Source of the DNA: Larkinella humicola
GTDB lineage: Bacteria; Bacteroidota; Bacteroidia; Cytophagales; Spirosomataceae
Length of the DNA: 64,000 nt
Assembly (NCBI RefSeq): GCF_008727875.1
Contig: NZ_VTWS01000005.1
Location: 558,001-622,000 of the forward strand
Direction: 5' to 3'
Of the stretch, positions 50,656 through 59,110 are shown one piece after another (position 1 is the stretch's first letter; every line of letters starts with the position of its first letter). The notes under the pieces were generated by a model that had not been told where the DNA came from, did not search any database, and saw only the letters and a program-made list of their open reading frames with translations. Made by a program: the position numbers and the translations under genes.

Positions 50656-53064
50656 TCACTCACTCTTCAAACTCTTCACCGGATTCGTCAAAGCCGCTTT
50701 CACCGACTGGAACGAAACCGTCAGCAGGGCGATCAAAACCGCCAGCGCCCCAGCCAGCACAAACACCCACCAGGAGATGTCGATCCGATAGGCAAAGTCT
50801 TGCAACCACCGATGAATCGCATACCAGGCGATGGGCGACGCAATCAGGATGGCGATGAGCACCAGCTTCAGGAAATCCCGGGAAAGCAGCGCAATGATCC
50901 CCGCCACCGAAGCGCCCAGCACCTTGCGAATGCCGATCTCCTTGACGCGCCGTTCGGCCGAAAACGACGCCAGCCCGAACAGGCCGAGACAGGAAATGAT
51001 GATGGCCAGCGACGCCAGAATGCCGACGATTTCGCTCACCTGACCATCGGCGCGGTAGAGTTCGGCGAAATGCTCGTCCAGGAAGGAGTAATCGAACGGC
51101 TGATCGGGTGCGAGTTTGGCCCAGACGGATTTGGCGTAGGCAATGGCTTCCGGGGCGTTTTTACCGCTGATCCGAACCGACATTTCGTTGTATCCCCAAT
51201 CCTTCTGGTTGAAAATGCAGAGCGTTTCAATTTTGTGGTGAAGCGAGTTGAAATTGAAATCTTTCGAAATCCCGACAATCCGGCCCAGCGAATCCATCCC
51301 GCCGAAACCGAAATTCCGGCCGATCAGCGATTGCATCGTGGCTTTTGGTTGTTCCTTCAGCAGCTCTTTCGCCAGCGTTTCGTTGATGATATACGCCCGG
51401 GCGTTGTCGGTTTTGCTGTCCTTCAGAAAGTTACGACCGAAAAGAATCGGAATTTTATACAGCGTCAGGTAATCCGGATCGACAATCACCTGCGAGGTCG
51501 CCAATTCACGAACCGGCCCGTCGCCGTGAAACTTAACCCCGGTTTGGTGCAGGTTATTCCCCAGCCGTTGTTGCGAACCCGTCACCGCCGTGATCAGCGA
51601 ATTGGACAGGAGTTCCTGTTTAAGCGCATCGTATTTCGGCTCTGTCGTGGAATTCAGCGGAATGACCATCACCTGATCACGGGAAAAACCGGGATCCCGC
51701 TCCTGCATAAACCGCAGTTGCTTTACCACAAAAGCCGTGGCAATGATCAGAAAAACCGCCCCCGTAAACTGGCCGATCACCAGCATATTTCGGAACGACC
51801 CTTTGTTTTTGCCAATTTCCAGACTGCCTTTCAAGACTTTTGTGGGCTGATACGACGAAAGGAAAAAGGCAGGATAACTACCGGAAATGACGCCGATTAA
51901 AATGGCAAAGGCGATGAATAAAATCAAAACCGATGGGTTACTAAACAGGGCTAATTCCAATTCCCGCTGACTGAGTTCGGTGACGAAGGGCAGACAGAGT
52001 TTCACCAGCACAACCGCAAAAACCAAAGCGATAAACGACAGCAGAATGGATTCGCCGATAAACTGAGCCGCCAGTTGCGTTCGCTCCGCCCCCACCGATT
52101 TCCGAATTCCGACTTCCTTCGCCCGACCCGATGATTTGGCCGTCGACAGATTCATGAAATTGATGCAGGCAATCAGTAGAACGATCACCGCGATGACCAG
52201 AAAAATGTACGTATAATTCTTGTCGAATTTTTGAAAATTGAGGTAATCATGCGTGATCGCCATCGAATTATCATGTACCTCATTCAGCGGCTGGAGAAAC
52301 AGTTCGTAGTGTTTCCAGCCCTCGCCACTCATGTGCCGTTTGAGGAAAGCCGGGAATTTTTTCTCCAGAGCCGCAACGTCGGCATTTTTGGCTAGTTCCA
52401 GATACGTCACCAGCCAGTTTCCGCCCCAGTTATTCATGGCGTCGGCTTTGACAAACGAATTAAACGAGAATAAACCGTCGAACTGCAAGTGCGAGTTTTT
52501 GGGGGCATTTTCAAGAATACCGGTCACTTTAAAACTGATCGTATCCGAATCATACCGCACGAGCGTTTTCCCGATTGGATTCGCATTACCAAAGAATTTA
52601 ACCGCGCTTTCTTCCGTCAGCACCACACTATTCGGACTCTTCAGAATACTTTTCGCGTCACCCTGGAGCAGTTTATAATCGAAGAGTTGCAAAAAGGACG
52701 AATCCGCCCACAGCATTTGGGGCATCACGATCTTTTTATCGCCATACGTCAGCCGCACCTCCTTATTGGGCCGAACCCGGACGAAACTGCGGATTTCCGG
52801 ATATTCCTTGGTCAATGTTGGTCCCATCGGAAACATCGATAACGCCACATTTTGCGGGGCCACCATGCCCGGGAATTTCTGCACTTCATCGAGCCGGTAA
52901 ATGTTCTTTTTATGAATCCCGTCAAAACTCGTTTCGTACGATACGAACAGCATAATCAGAATACAGGCTGCCATTCCGATGGCCAGTCCGATGATGTTGA
53001 TGGCTGAAAAAACCTTGTTTTTCCACAAATTCCGCCAGGCGATTTTGAGATAGTTTTGTAGCAT
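50656..53064 (-). CDS. Orphan FtsX/MacB-type ABC permease, prefix-less, divergent member
   Basis: 802 aa from MLQNYLKIAWRNLW. Its first helix ends in SYETSFDGIHKKNIYRL, where most paralogues have DELSFDRYH-type sequence, and its first periplasmic domain is among the most divergent. The first FtsX unit is INFMNLSTAKSSGRAKEVG, IRKSVGAERTQL. The second is ERRVKEIGIRKVLGASVAGI, with Arg-Arg in place of EQR. The tail is NPVKSLKSE. Eight helices are predicted. It lies 84 bp behind the permease at 53149-55530 across H15 and is probably co-transcribed with it. Confidence 0.92.
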   Translation of the reverse strand: MLQNYLKIAWRNLWKNKVFSAINIIGLAIGMAACILIMLFVSYETSFDGIHKKNIYRLDEVQKFPGMVAPQNVALSMFPMGPTLTKEYPEIRSFVRVRPNKEVRLTYGDKKIVMPQMLWADSSFLQLFDYKLLQGDAKSILKSPNSVVLTEESAVKFFGNANPIGKTLVRYDSDTISFKVTGILENAPKNSHLQFDGLFSFNSFVKADAMNNWGGNWLVTYLELAKNADVAALEKKFPAFLKRHMSGEGWKHYELFLQPLNEVHDNSMAITHDYLNFQKFDKNYTYIFLVIAVIVLLIACINFMNLSTAKSSGRAKEVGIRKSVGAERTQLAAQFIGESILLSFIALVFAVVLVKLCLPFVTELSQRELELALFSNPSVLILFIAFAILIGVISGSYPAFFLSSYQPTKVLKGSLEIGKNKGSFRNMLVIGQFTGAVFLIIATAFVVKQLRFMQERDPGFSRDQVMVIPLNSTTEPKYDALKQELLSNSLITAVTGSQQRLGNNLHQTGVKFHGDGPVRELATSQVIVDPDYLTLYKIPILFGRNFLKDSKTDNARAYIINETLAKELLKEQPKATMQSLIGRNFGFGGMDSLGRIVGISKDFNFNSLHHKIETLCIFNQKDWGYNEMSVRISGKNAPEAIAYAKSVWAKLAPDQPFDYSFLDEHFAELYRADGQVSEIVGILASLAIIISCLGLFGLASFSAERRVKEIGIRKVLGASVAGIIALLSRDFLKLVLIAILIASPIAWYAIHRWLQDFAYRIDISWWVFVLAGALAVLIALLTVSFQSVKAALTNPVKSLKSE

Positions 53065-53065
53065 A

Positions 53066-53148
53066 ATTTTTTTAGTTAAGAGTGATGAGTTAAGAGTGAT
53101 GAGTTAAAAGCGTGCGTCAGCCAACTCATCACTCTTAACTCTCTTTTT
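53066..53148. repeat. Heptad-word inverted repeat H15
   Basis: Left arm with repeated GAGTTAAGAGTGAT units, right arm AACTCATCACTCTTAACTC, loop GCGTGCGTCAGCC. It fills the gap between two permease genes. Confidence 0.75.
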
Positions 53149-55530
53149 TCATTCCGAACGAAGTGACGTAACCGGGTTCGTCAACGCGGCTTTCACCGAC
53201 TGAACCGAAACCGTCAGCAGGGCAATCAGTCCGGCCAGACCGCCGGCCAGCGCAAACACCCACCAGGAAAGGTCGATTTTGTATTGGTATTCCTGCAAAA
53301 ACCGGCTCATGGCGTACCAGCCAATGGGCGCAGCAATCACAAAAGCGACCAGAACCAGCTTCAGAAAGTCTTTCGACAACAGCGAGACGATGCTCGCGAC
53401 GGTGGCGCCCAGCACCTTCCGAATTCCGATTTCCTTGGTGCGCTGCGTTACGACGAACGAGACCAGACCAAACAAACCCAGACAGCCGATCAGAATGCCG
53501 ACGGCGGCAAAGAGCGTCAGGAAGTTGGTCAGTTTGCGTTCGTCGTCGTAGAACGCCCGGATGTCCTGATCGAGGAATTTGGCTTCAAAATAATAGTTCG
53601 GAAAAACCGCTTTCCAGTGCTGCTCAATGTATTGCAACGCTTTGGTCTGCTGCTTTGGATCGATCCGAATGCTGGCTTCCTGGAAATTCCAGTCGGCATA
53701 CAGGAAAACGTGGGGAACAATAGACGACCGCAGGCTTTGCGAATGATAATCTTTGACGACACCCATCACCGTAAACGGCTGGTTTCCATCCAGATTAATC
53801 CGTTCGCCAATCGCTTTTTCAGGATTCGTATATCCCAAATCCCGGGCGGCTTTTTCGTTGATCATCGCGACCGTGTTCGTATCGACGCGGGTCCACGACC
53901 GACCGGCAAGCAGTGGAATTTTGAAGAAGTGGAAGTAATTCGTATCGACGTATTGCATCCGAAACTCGCCTGCTCCGTTGGGCAGATTCCGGTGATGAAT
54001 CGTGCGCCACCACCAGTTGCGGTTGCTCGAGGGTGTGGTCAGGGCAAACGCCACATCCTTTATTTCCGGATGTTCCAGCAACTGCTGCCGAAACCGTTCC
54101 CGCAAAACCCCGTTGCTTCGCTCCGGCATGGTAACCGTCACAATCGCTTTTTTATCGAAACCCAGATCAGTTTCGTAGAAATACCGGATTTGTTTGCTGC
54201 CGATCAACGTGCAAATGACCAGCACCTGCGCAATCACAAATTGCGTTACAACCAGCGACGAGCGCAACGAAATCCCTTTGGGATTGGCGACATAAAACCG
54301 CCCCCGCAACACCTTCACCGGCTGAAAACCGGACAACACCAAGGCCGGATAGAAGCCCGCCAGCAGCGTTACGGCAACCCCCAAGCCCAGCAGAAATGCA
54401 ATAGCTCCGGCGTCCCAAACGTTCGACAGTGCGACCTGCGTGTTGAGCAACTGGTCGGCGTACTGAATCAACTGCGTGGCCAGCAAACCGCCCAGGCCGA
54501 TGGCGGCAAAAACCAGAAAAGCGGTTTCTCCGAAAAACTGCGCCATCAACTGTTTCCGGCTGCTGCCCAGCACTTTCCGAACGGCAATCTCGCGGCTCCG
54601 CTGAACTGCCTGAACCGTGGCCAGATTGACAAAGTTGATGCAGGCGATGATCACCAGAAACAGACCGATAGCCCCCAGCGTGTTGAGCATCCACTGCGGA
54701 ATGACGTAATTGAACGGGTCGGGGTCGGTTTCCGTATTGCGATGTACCTCCCTAATCGGCAGAAGCTCGAATCCGGTCAGGGCGGAGTATTTCTGGTGCT
54801 GGATAGCCACTTTTTTGAGGGCGGCTTCGATGGCAGAAGGCGAAACACCCGGTTTCAGAACAACGTAGCCGTGGTGCATCGAATCGCCCCCGCCCCAGTA
54901 TTCTTCGTTGGTATACTCGTGCGCAATGCGTTTCAGCGTCTCGCGGGAAGCCAGCACCTGAAACTGAAATTCCGAGTTGACCGGCGCTTTGCGAATGATG
55001 CCCGACACCACCAGATCCGTCTGATTATTGAACCGGATAATTTTGCCCATCGGGTCGCTTTCGTTGAAAAACCGCCGGGCCGTCGGTTCGTCCAGCACCA
55101 CCTGATACGGCTGGCTAAGCGACTGCTGCGGAGAGCCTTTCACCCACTCCACATCGATCATTTCCAGAAACCGGGGTGGCGCAAAAAAGAGGTGTTTGAC
55201 GTTAAAAAGCTGTTGCCCGACCCGCAATCCGTTGGAACTGTAGCCATAGGCATTGGCCGCATTTTCGACCCCCGGAATCTGCTCGTTGAGCGCCTTGATG
55301 ACGCCGTGCGGAACGGAAGTGCCCTTTTCGCCGTACTTATCGACCGCAATGAGCCGGTATAGCCGGTCGGCTTTTTTGTGGTATGCATCGAAGCTGTATT
55401 CAAACCGCACAATCCAGAACAACACGATGGCAACGCCCAGTCCCAGGGTCAGCCCGGTGAGGTTGATAAGGGCGTAATTCCGGTTGCGAATCAGGCTGCG
55501 CCAGGTGGTTTTGAGGTAATTGCGAAGCAT
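53149..55530 (-). CDS. Orphan FtsX/MacB-type ABC permease, prefix-less (FVNLATAQA subgroup)
   Basis: 793 aa from MLRNYLKTTWRSLI. The first FtsX unit is INFVNLATVQAVQRSREIA with coupling VRKVLGSSRKQL, where Ala replaces the common Gly of KEVGVRK. SLRSSLVVTQFVIAQVLVI precedes the central loop. The second FtsX unit is TQRTKEIGIRKVLGATVASI. The tail is NPVTSLRSE. Its start is only 54 bp from the start of the divergent Uma2-like gene, leaving little room for a promoter. It may originally have been continuous with the operon at 56608-61443. Confidence 0.92.
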   Translation of the reverse strand: MLRNYLKTTWRSLIRNRNYALINLTGLTLGLGVAIVLFWIVRFEYSFDAYHKKADRLYRLIAVDKYGEKGTSVPHGVIKALNEQIPGVENAANAYGYSSNGLRVGQQLFNVKHLFFAPPRFLEMIDVEWVKGSPQQSLSQPYQVVLDEPTARRFFNESDPMGKIIRFNNQTDLVVSGIIRKAPVNSEFQFQVLASRETLKRIAHEYTNEEYWGGGDSMHHGYVVLKPGVSPSAIEAALKKVAIQHQKYSALTGFELLPIREVHRNTETDPDPFNYVIPQWMLNTLGAIGLFLVIIACINFVNLATVQAVQRSREIAVRKVLGSSRKQLMAQFFGETAFLVFAAIGLGGLLATQLIQYADQLLNTQVALSNVWDAGAIAFLLGLGVAVTLLAGFYPALVLSGFQPVKVLRGRFYVANPKGISLRSSLVVTQFVIAQVLVICTLIGSKQIRYFYETDLGFDKKAIVTVTMPERSNGVLRERFRQQLLEHPEIKDVAFALTTPSSNRNWWWRTIHHRNLPNGAGEFRMQYVDTNYFHFFKIPLLAGRSWTRVDTNTVAMINEKAARDLGYTNPEKAIGERINLDGNQPFTVMGVVKDYHSQSLRSSIVPHVFLYADWNFQEASIRIDPKQQTKALQYIEQHWKAVFPNYYFEAKFLDQDIRAFYDDERKLTNFLTLFAAVGILIGCLGLFGLVSFVVTQRTKEIGIRKVLGATVASIVSLLSKDFLKLVLVAFVIAAPIGWYAMSRFLQEYQYKIDLSWWVFALAGGLAGLIALLTVSVQSVKAALTNPVTSLRSE

Positions 55531-55584
55531 GTGCTTTTTCGGTATGTTTGTTTAATCAAATCAGTCTAACTTCTCTGAATAGCC

Positions 55585-56034
55585 ATGTATATCCCTCCAC
55601 CACGCGCCAGCAAGTTTTTTGTCAATGAAGATGAGATGGGCGTCAATGCGCCGGTCATTCACCAACGTATCATTGCAAAATTGACTATAGGCTTGGGAAA
55701 TTTGTACCACGGCAACCACAGTATTCCGTTAGAACCCTTGCCCGAAATGATGTTGGATTTTACCTACAGCAGTCCAACACCGGATGTTATTTTATTTGAT
55801 AATGAAGCCGATCAAACCCGCATCATTATTGAAATCTGTCATACTAGTGGTTTAAAACATGACCTTGCCAAAACGATTCGATTAATCGACGAAGATGATT
55901 ATGGCGTCCTTGAAGGCTTTGTTTACAATTACAAAACCGATCAGTGGTTCCGGTATCGCAAAGGCGATGGCGGACTAACCGAACCCTCCTCCTTCTCCGA
56001 AATCCTGCAACTTGACCTGAATAGCTTTTTATGA
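55585..56034 (+). CDS. Uma2-like (PD-(D/E)xK fold) protein, copy 1
   Basis: 149 aa. The pattern SPTPDVILFDN followed by RIIIEICHT and a C-terminal part with DYGVLEGFVYNYKTDQWFRY resembles Uma2/DUF820 restriction-like proteins. The acidic PD and E positions are visible, but the Lys of the xK motif is not in its usual place (EICH), so catalytic activity is doubtful. It is clearly homologous to the next gene, especially the last 30 residues. The sequence looks more AT-rich than its neighbours and lies against the direction of the surrounding permeases, which suggests insertion into their operon. Function unknown. Confidence 0.72.
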   Translation: MYIPPPRASKFFVNEDEMGVNAPVIHQRIIAKLTIGLGNLYHGNHSIPLEPLPEMMLDFTYSSPTPDVILFDNEADQTRIIIEICHTSGLKHDLAKTIRLIDEDDYGVLEGFVYNYKTDQWFRYRKGDGGLTEPSSFSEILQLDLNSFL

Positions 56035-56068
56035 CTTTCCCATCGTGATCCCTTAAAACCGTAATAGT

Positions 56069-56512
56069 ATGTATTTTCCATCCACCAATCCTCTATCCAG
56101 CGTTCATGAAGATCAGGGTGTTTGGGCGCCTGTCGATCACCAACGCGTTATTGCCAAGCTGATGATGGGGCTGGGCGTGCTTTTTCACCGCGAAAAAACC
56201 ATCCATCTGGAACCCCTCCCCGAAACGATGCTCGATGAAGGCAAAGCCAGCCTCATACCGGATCTTTTACTACGCGACAATGAAACGGCTCAAACGCCAA
56301 TCATTATCGAAGTATGTCATACCAACGGACTGCAAGGTGATCTGCATAAAGTTTTTCAGTTAATCGATCAGGGTTTTTACGGTATCCGCGAAGGATTCAT
56401 TTACGATTACCGAACCGGCCAATGGTTCCGCTACCGCAAAGGCGACGGTGGCTTGACCGAAAATTCTTCCTTCTCCGAAATCCTGCAACTCGATTTGAAT
56501 AGCTTTTTATAA
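56069..56512 (+). CDS. Uma2-like (PD-(D/E)xK fold) protein, copy 2
   Basis: 147 aa, a tandem duplicate of the preceding gene at roughly 55-60 percent identity by eye, near-identical from QWFRYRKGDGGLTE to the end. It keeps IPDLLLRDN and IIIEVCHTNGL, again with CH instead of a Lys after the acidic residue. The gap to copy 1 is 34 bp, so the two are probably co-transcribed. The strong conservation of the C-terminus against a looser N-terminus hints at recent partial gene conversion. It ends close to repeat H16. Confidence 0.7.
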   Translation: MYFPSTNPLSSVHEDQGVWAPVDHQRVIAKLMMGLGVLFHREKTIHLEPLPETMLDEGKASLIPDLLLRDNETAQTPIIIEVCHTNGLQGDLHKVFQLIDQGFYGIREGFIYDYRTGQWFRYRKGDGGLTENSSFSEILQLDLNSFL

Positions 56513-56602
56513 TAACGAATATTGAATAGCGAACTTCGAAGTAGCTCTGCGGACGCCCATTTCGATATTCGTTATTCAATATTCATTATTCTTTATTCCT
56601 TT
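56513..56602. repeat. Heptad-word inverted repeat H16 between convergent genes
   Basis: GAATATT/GAATAGC words on the left; GATATTCGTTATTCAATATT on the right. The centre contains CTGCGGACGCCC with a small CGAAGT/ATTTCG arm. Confidence 0.7.
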
Positions 56603-56607
56603 CATTT

Positions 56608-59025
56608 TCATTCCGCCCGCAGGCTTTTTACCGGATTCATCAAAGCCGCCCGGATGCTCTGGAAACTGACCGTCACCAGCGCAATCGCAGTTGCCATCAC
56701 ACCCGCCAACGCAAACATCCACCACTCGATGTCAATTTTATACGCAAAATCCTGAAGCCACTGGTTTGTGAAATACCAGGCAATGGGCGCGGCAATCAGC
56801 AGGGCGATCAGCACCAGTTTCAGGAACTGGAACGAGAACAGCCCAAAAATGTGCGAAGTCGATGCGCCCAACGCTTTCCGAATGCCAACCTCCTTCGTCC
56901 GCGACTCCGCCATGAAAGCCACAACGCCGTATAAACCCAGACAGCCGATAAAAATGGCGATACCGGCCAGCAACCGGAACAAGGCATACAAGCGTTCCTC
57001 AGCCGCGTAAAAATCGGCGATGGTTTTGTCCAGGTAATCGTATTTAAACAGAAAATCCGGAAAAGTAGCCGCCCAGGCCGCTTCCACTTCCGCCAGCGTT
57101 TTGCTTACCTGCGCCGAATTACCCGACACTTTGATACCCAGACTTGAATAGGCATCCCGATGCGTAGTTAGAATACACGGCTCGGTTTCCTGATGCAGCG
57201 AAAACGTGTTGAAGTTCTTAATTACGCCGACGATGGGCAGCCGACGACCGTTCAGCAGAACCGTTTTGCCCAGAATCTCGTTGGGATTCTTCATGCCCAG
57301 CTTCGTCATAAACCGTTCGTTGACCAGCACTTCCCGCATCGTGTCGGCGGGCAGGTTGATCCGCCCGGCCATCAGTTTCAGCCCATACGTCCGGACGTAG
57401 GACGTGTCGGAAGGGCGCATGACGACGCCGTACTCCTCATCTTTTTCGCGGTTTTCATAGCGAAAACCGGTCCACCAGTTGCCCCGGGCCGAAGGCGATG
57501 AAATCCCGAAGCTCATTGAGCTGATGCCCGGCAAGCCCGTCAGTTTAGCCCGCAACGATTCCATTTTTCCCGGTTTTTTCTCCGGAATCGGAATCATCAC
57601 GATGGCGTCTTTCTGAAAACCCAGATCGGCATTCCGGAAATAATCCATCTGGTTGTAAACGATCACGGTACCGATGATGAGCGTTTGCGAAATCGTGAAC
57701 TGGAGCACAATCAGCGTCCGGCGAAGTGTCAACTGCCCGCTGCCCGAACCCCGAATCTTGCCTTTCAGGGCCAGAACCGGCTGATAACCCGACAAAACCA
57801 GGGCCGGATAGAAACCCGCCAAAACCGTGGTAAAGACCGCCAGCAACAGCAGGAAGCCCAGTACCAGCGGATCACTGAAGAGCGTTGTTTGGAGTTTAAT
57901 GTTGAGTAAATCAGCCACTGATGCCAGCGAGAAATTGGCAATCAGCAAGGCCAGCAGAACGGCCAGACCCGTCAGGAAACCGGTTTCGCCCAGAAACTGC
58001 CGCACCAACTGCATCCGCGAACTGCCCAAAACCTTCCGCACACCCACTTCTTTCGACCGCCGGATGGCCTGCGCCGTGGCCAGATTGACGAAGTTGACAC
58101 AGGCGGTTACCAGCAGAAAAAGCCCGATCAGCGCCATCGCCCAGATCATGGATCGGCTGATGGTTCGGCCACTGTAGTTACTCATTTCGGTGCTGTAGTG
58201 AATTTCCGTCAGCGGTTGCAGTTCAAATCGCTGGTTTTTAGCATCTTCCGCACTGACATATTTACGAAGAAAAGGCACCAGCTTCTGTTCCATTTGGGCC
58301 GCTGGCGTGGTTTCCGGCAATGTCAGATACAGTTGTGCGCCCGTGTAGGAAGAGACCCAGTCATCCCAATTGGTGTTGGCCCCGTATTCTTTCAGCGAAG
58401 CAAACGAGATGAGCATTTTGAACGGGATGCTGCTCGTGACCGGCGGGTTTTGCACCACGCCCGACACCAGAACGGTCAGCTTATTATCGATTTTCAGCGT
58501 GCGCCCCATCGGATCGGTGTCTCCAAAATACTTGCGGGCCAGTTCTTCCGTCAATACCACCGTACCCGGGCGGTTGAGTGCCGTGGCCGGATTCCCGCTG
58601 ATCCACTGGTAGTCGAACAACCCGAAATACTCCGGCTCGACAAAAGCAGCCACCCCGCCCGTTTCCTGAAACCGGCGCACCGTTCCCTTCGCCCGCCCGT
58701 CTTCGGTTGCCACCAACGGGTTACGAACGTCATGAATAAGCGTTAGTTGGTGTTTCAGATCCGAAAAATCGTTTCGCATCGCAGCCAAAAACGGCAGCGG
58801 CATTCCCACATTAAAACCGTCTTGCGGTGCCGTATAGTGAGTCACCAGCCGGTAGGTCCGGTCGGCGTTGGCATGGTGCCGGTCGAAACTCCGTTCATAC
58901 CGAACCACGATAAACAATAACATACAGCACGCCAGACTGAGCGCCAGGCCGACGACGTTGATGACGGAATAATTCCAGTTGCGCCGGAAAGCGCGGAGGG
59001 CGGTGGTGAAGTAACTTTCTAGCAT
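56608..59025 (-). CDS. Orphan FtsX/MacB-type ABC permease, prefix-less (FVNLATAQA subgroup)
   Basis: 805 aa from MLESYFTTALRAFR, an N-terminus less typical than MLRNY. The first FtsX unit is VNFVNLATAQAIRRSKEVG, VRKVLGSSRMQL. TLRRTLIVLQFTISQTLIIG precedes the central loop. The second unit is ESRTKEVGIRKALGASTSHI, differing from the EQRTKEIGVRKVLG norm at several positions. The tail is NPVKSLRAE. It is second in the operon started by the promoter at 61481-61497. Confidence 0.93.
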   Translation of the reverse strand: MLESYFTTALRAFRRNWNYSVINVVGLALSLACCMLLFIVVRYERSFDRHHANADRTYRLVTHYTAPQDGFNVGMPLPFLAAMRNDFSDLKHQLTLIHDVRNPLVATEDGRAKGTVRRFQETGGVAAFVEPEYFGLFDYQWISGNPATALNRPGTVVLTEELARKYFGDTDPMGRTLKIDNKLTVLVSGVVQNPPVTSSIPFKMLISFASLKEYGANTNWDDWVSSYTGAQLYLTLPETTPAAQMEQKLVPFLRKYVSAEDAKNQRFELQPLTEIHYSTEMSNYSGRTISRSMIWAMALIGLFLLVTACVNFVNLATAQAIRRSKEVGVRKVLGSSRMQLVRQFLGETGFLTGLAVLLALLIANFSLASVADLLNIKLQTTLFSDPLVLGFLLLLAVFTTVLAGFYPALVLSGYQPVLALKGKIRGSGSGQLTLRRTLIVLQFTISQTLIIGTVIVYNQMDYFRNADLGFQKDAIVMIPIPEKKPGKMESLRAKLTGLPGISSMSFGISSPSARGNWWTGFRYENREKDEEYGVVMRPSDTSYVRTYGLKLMAGRINLPADTMREVLVNERFMTKLGMKNPNEILGKTVLLNGRRLPIVGVIKNFNTFSLHQETEPCILTTHRDAYSSLGIKVSGNSAQVSKTLAEVEAAWAATFPDFLFKYDYLDKTIADFYAAEERLYALFRLLAGIAIFIGCLGLYGVVAFMAESRTKEVGIRKALGASTSHIFGLFSFQFLKLVLIALLIAAPIAWYFTNQWLQDFAYKIDIEWWMFALAGVMATAIALVTVSFQSIRAALMNPVKSLRAE

Positions 59026-59040
59026 TGTTGTTTGAATTAT

Positions 59041-59110
59041 GCGTTCGGAATGAAGAGTTATGAGTGAAGAGTTGGCTGACGCACCCTTAACTCTTCATTC
59101 CGAACGAAGT
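59041..59110. repeat. Inverted repeat H17 reaching into the 3' end of a permease gene
   Basis: Left arm CGTTCGGAATGAAGAGTT at about 59042-59059. The right arm AACTCTTCATTCCGAACG covers about 59090-59107 and includes the stop codon and last codons of the permease at 59095. The loop contains GGCTGACGCA. Class words GAGTTAT/GAGTGAA. Confidence 0.78.

Noticed and set aside
53284-55362. 692-codon open frame on the + strand opposite a permease
   Set aside because: It is antisense to a permease with clear family motifs, and its translation is Gln/Arg/His-rich without recognisable domains. A shadow of the real frame. The same holds for 10048-11694 and 48775-49884.
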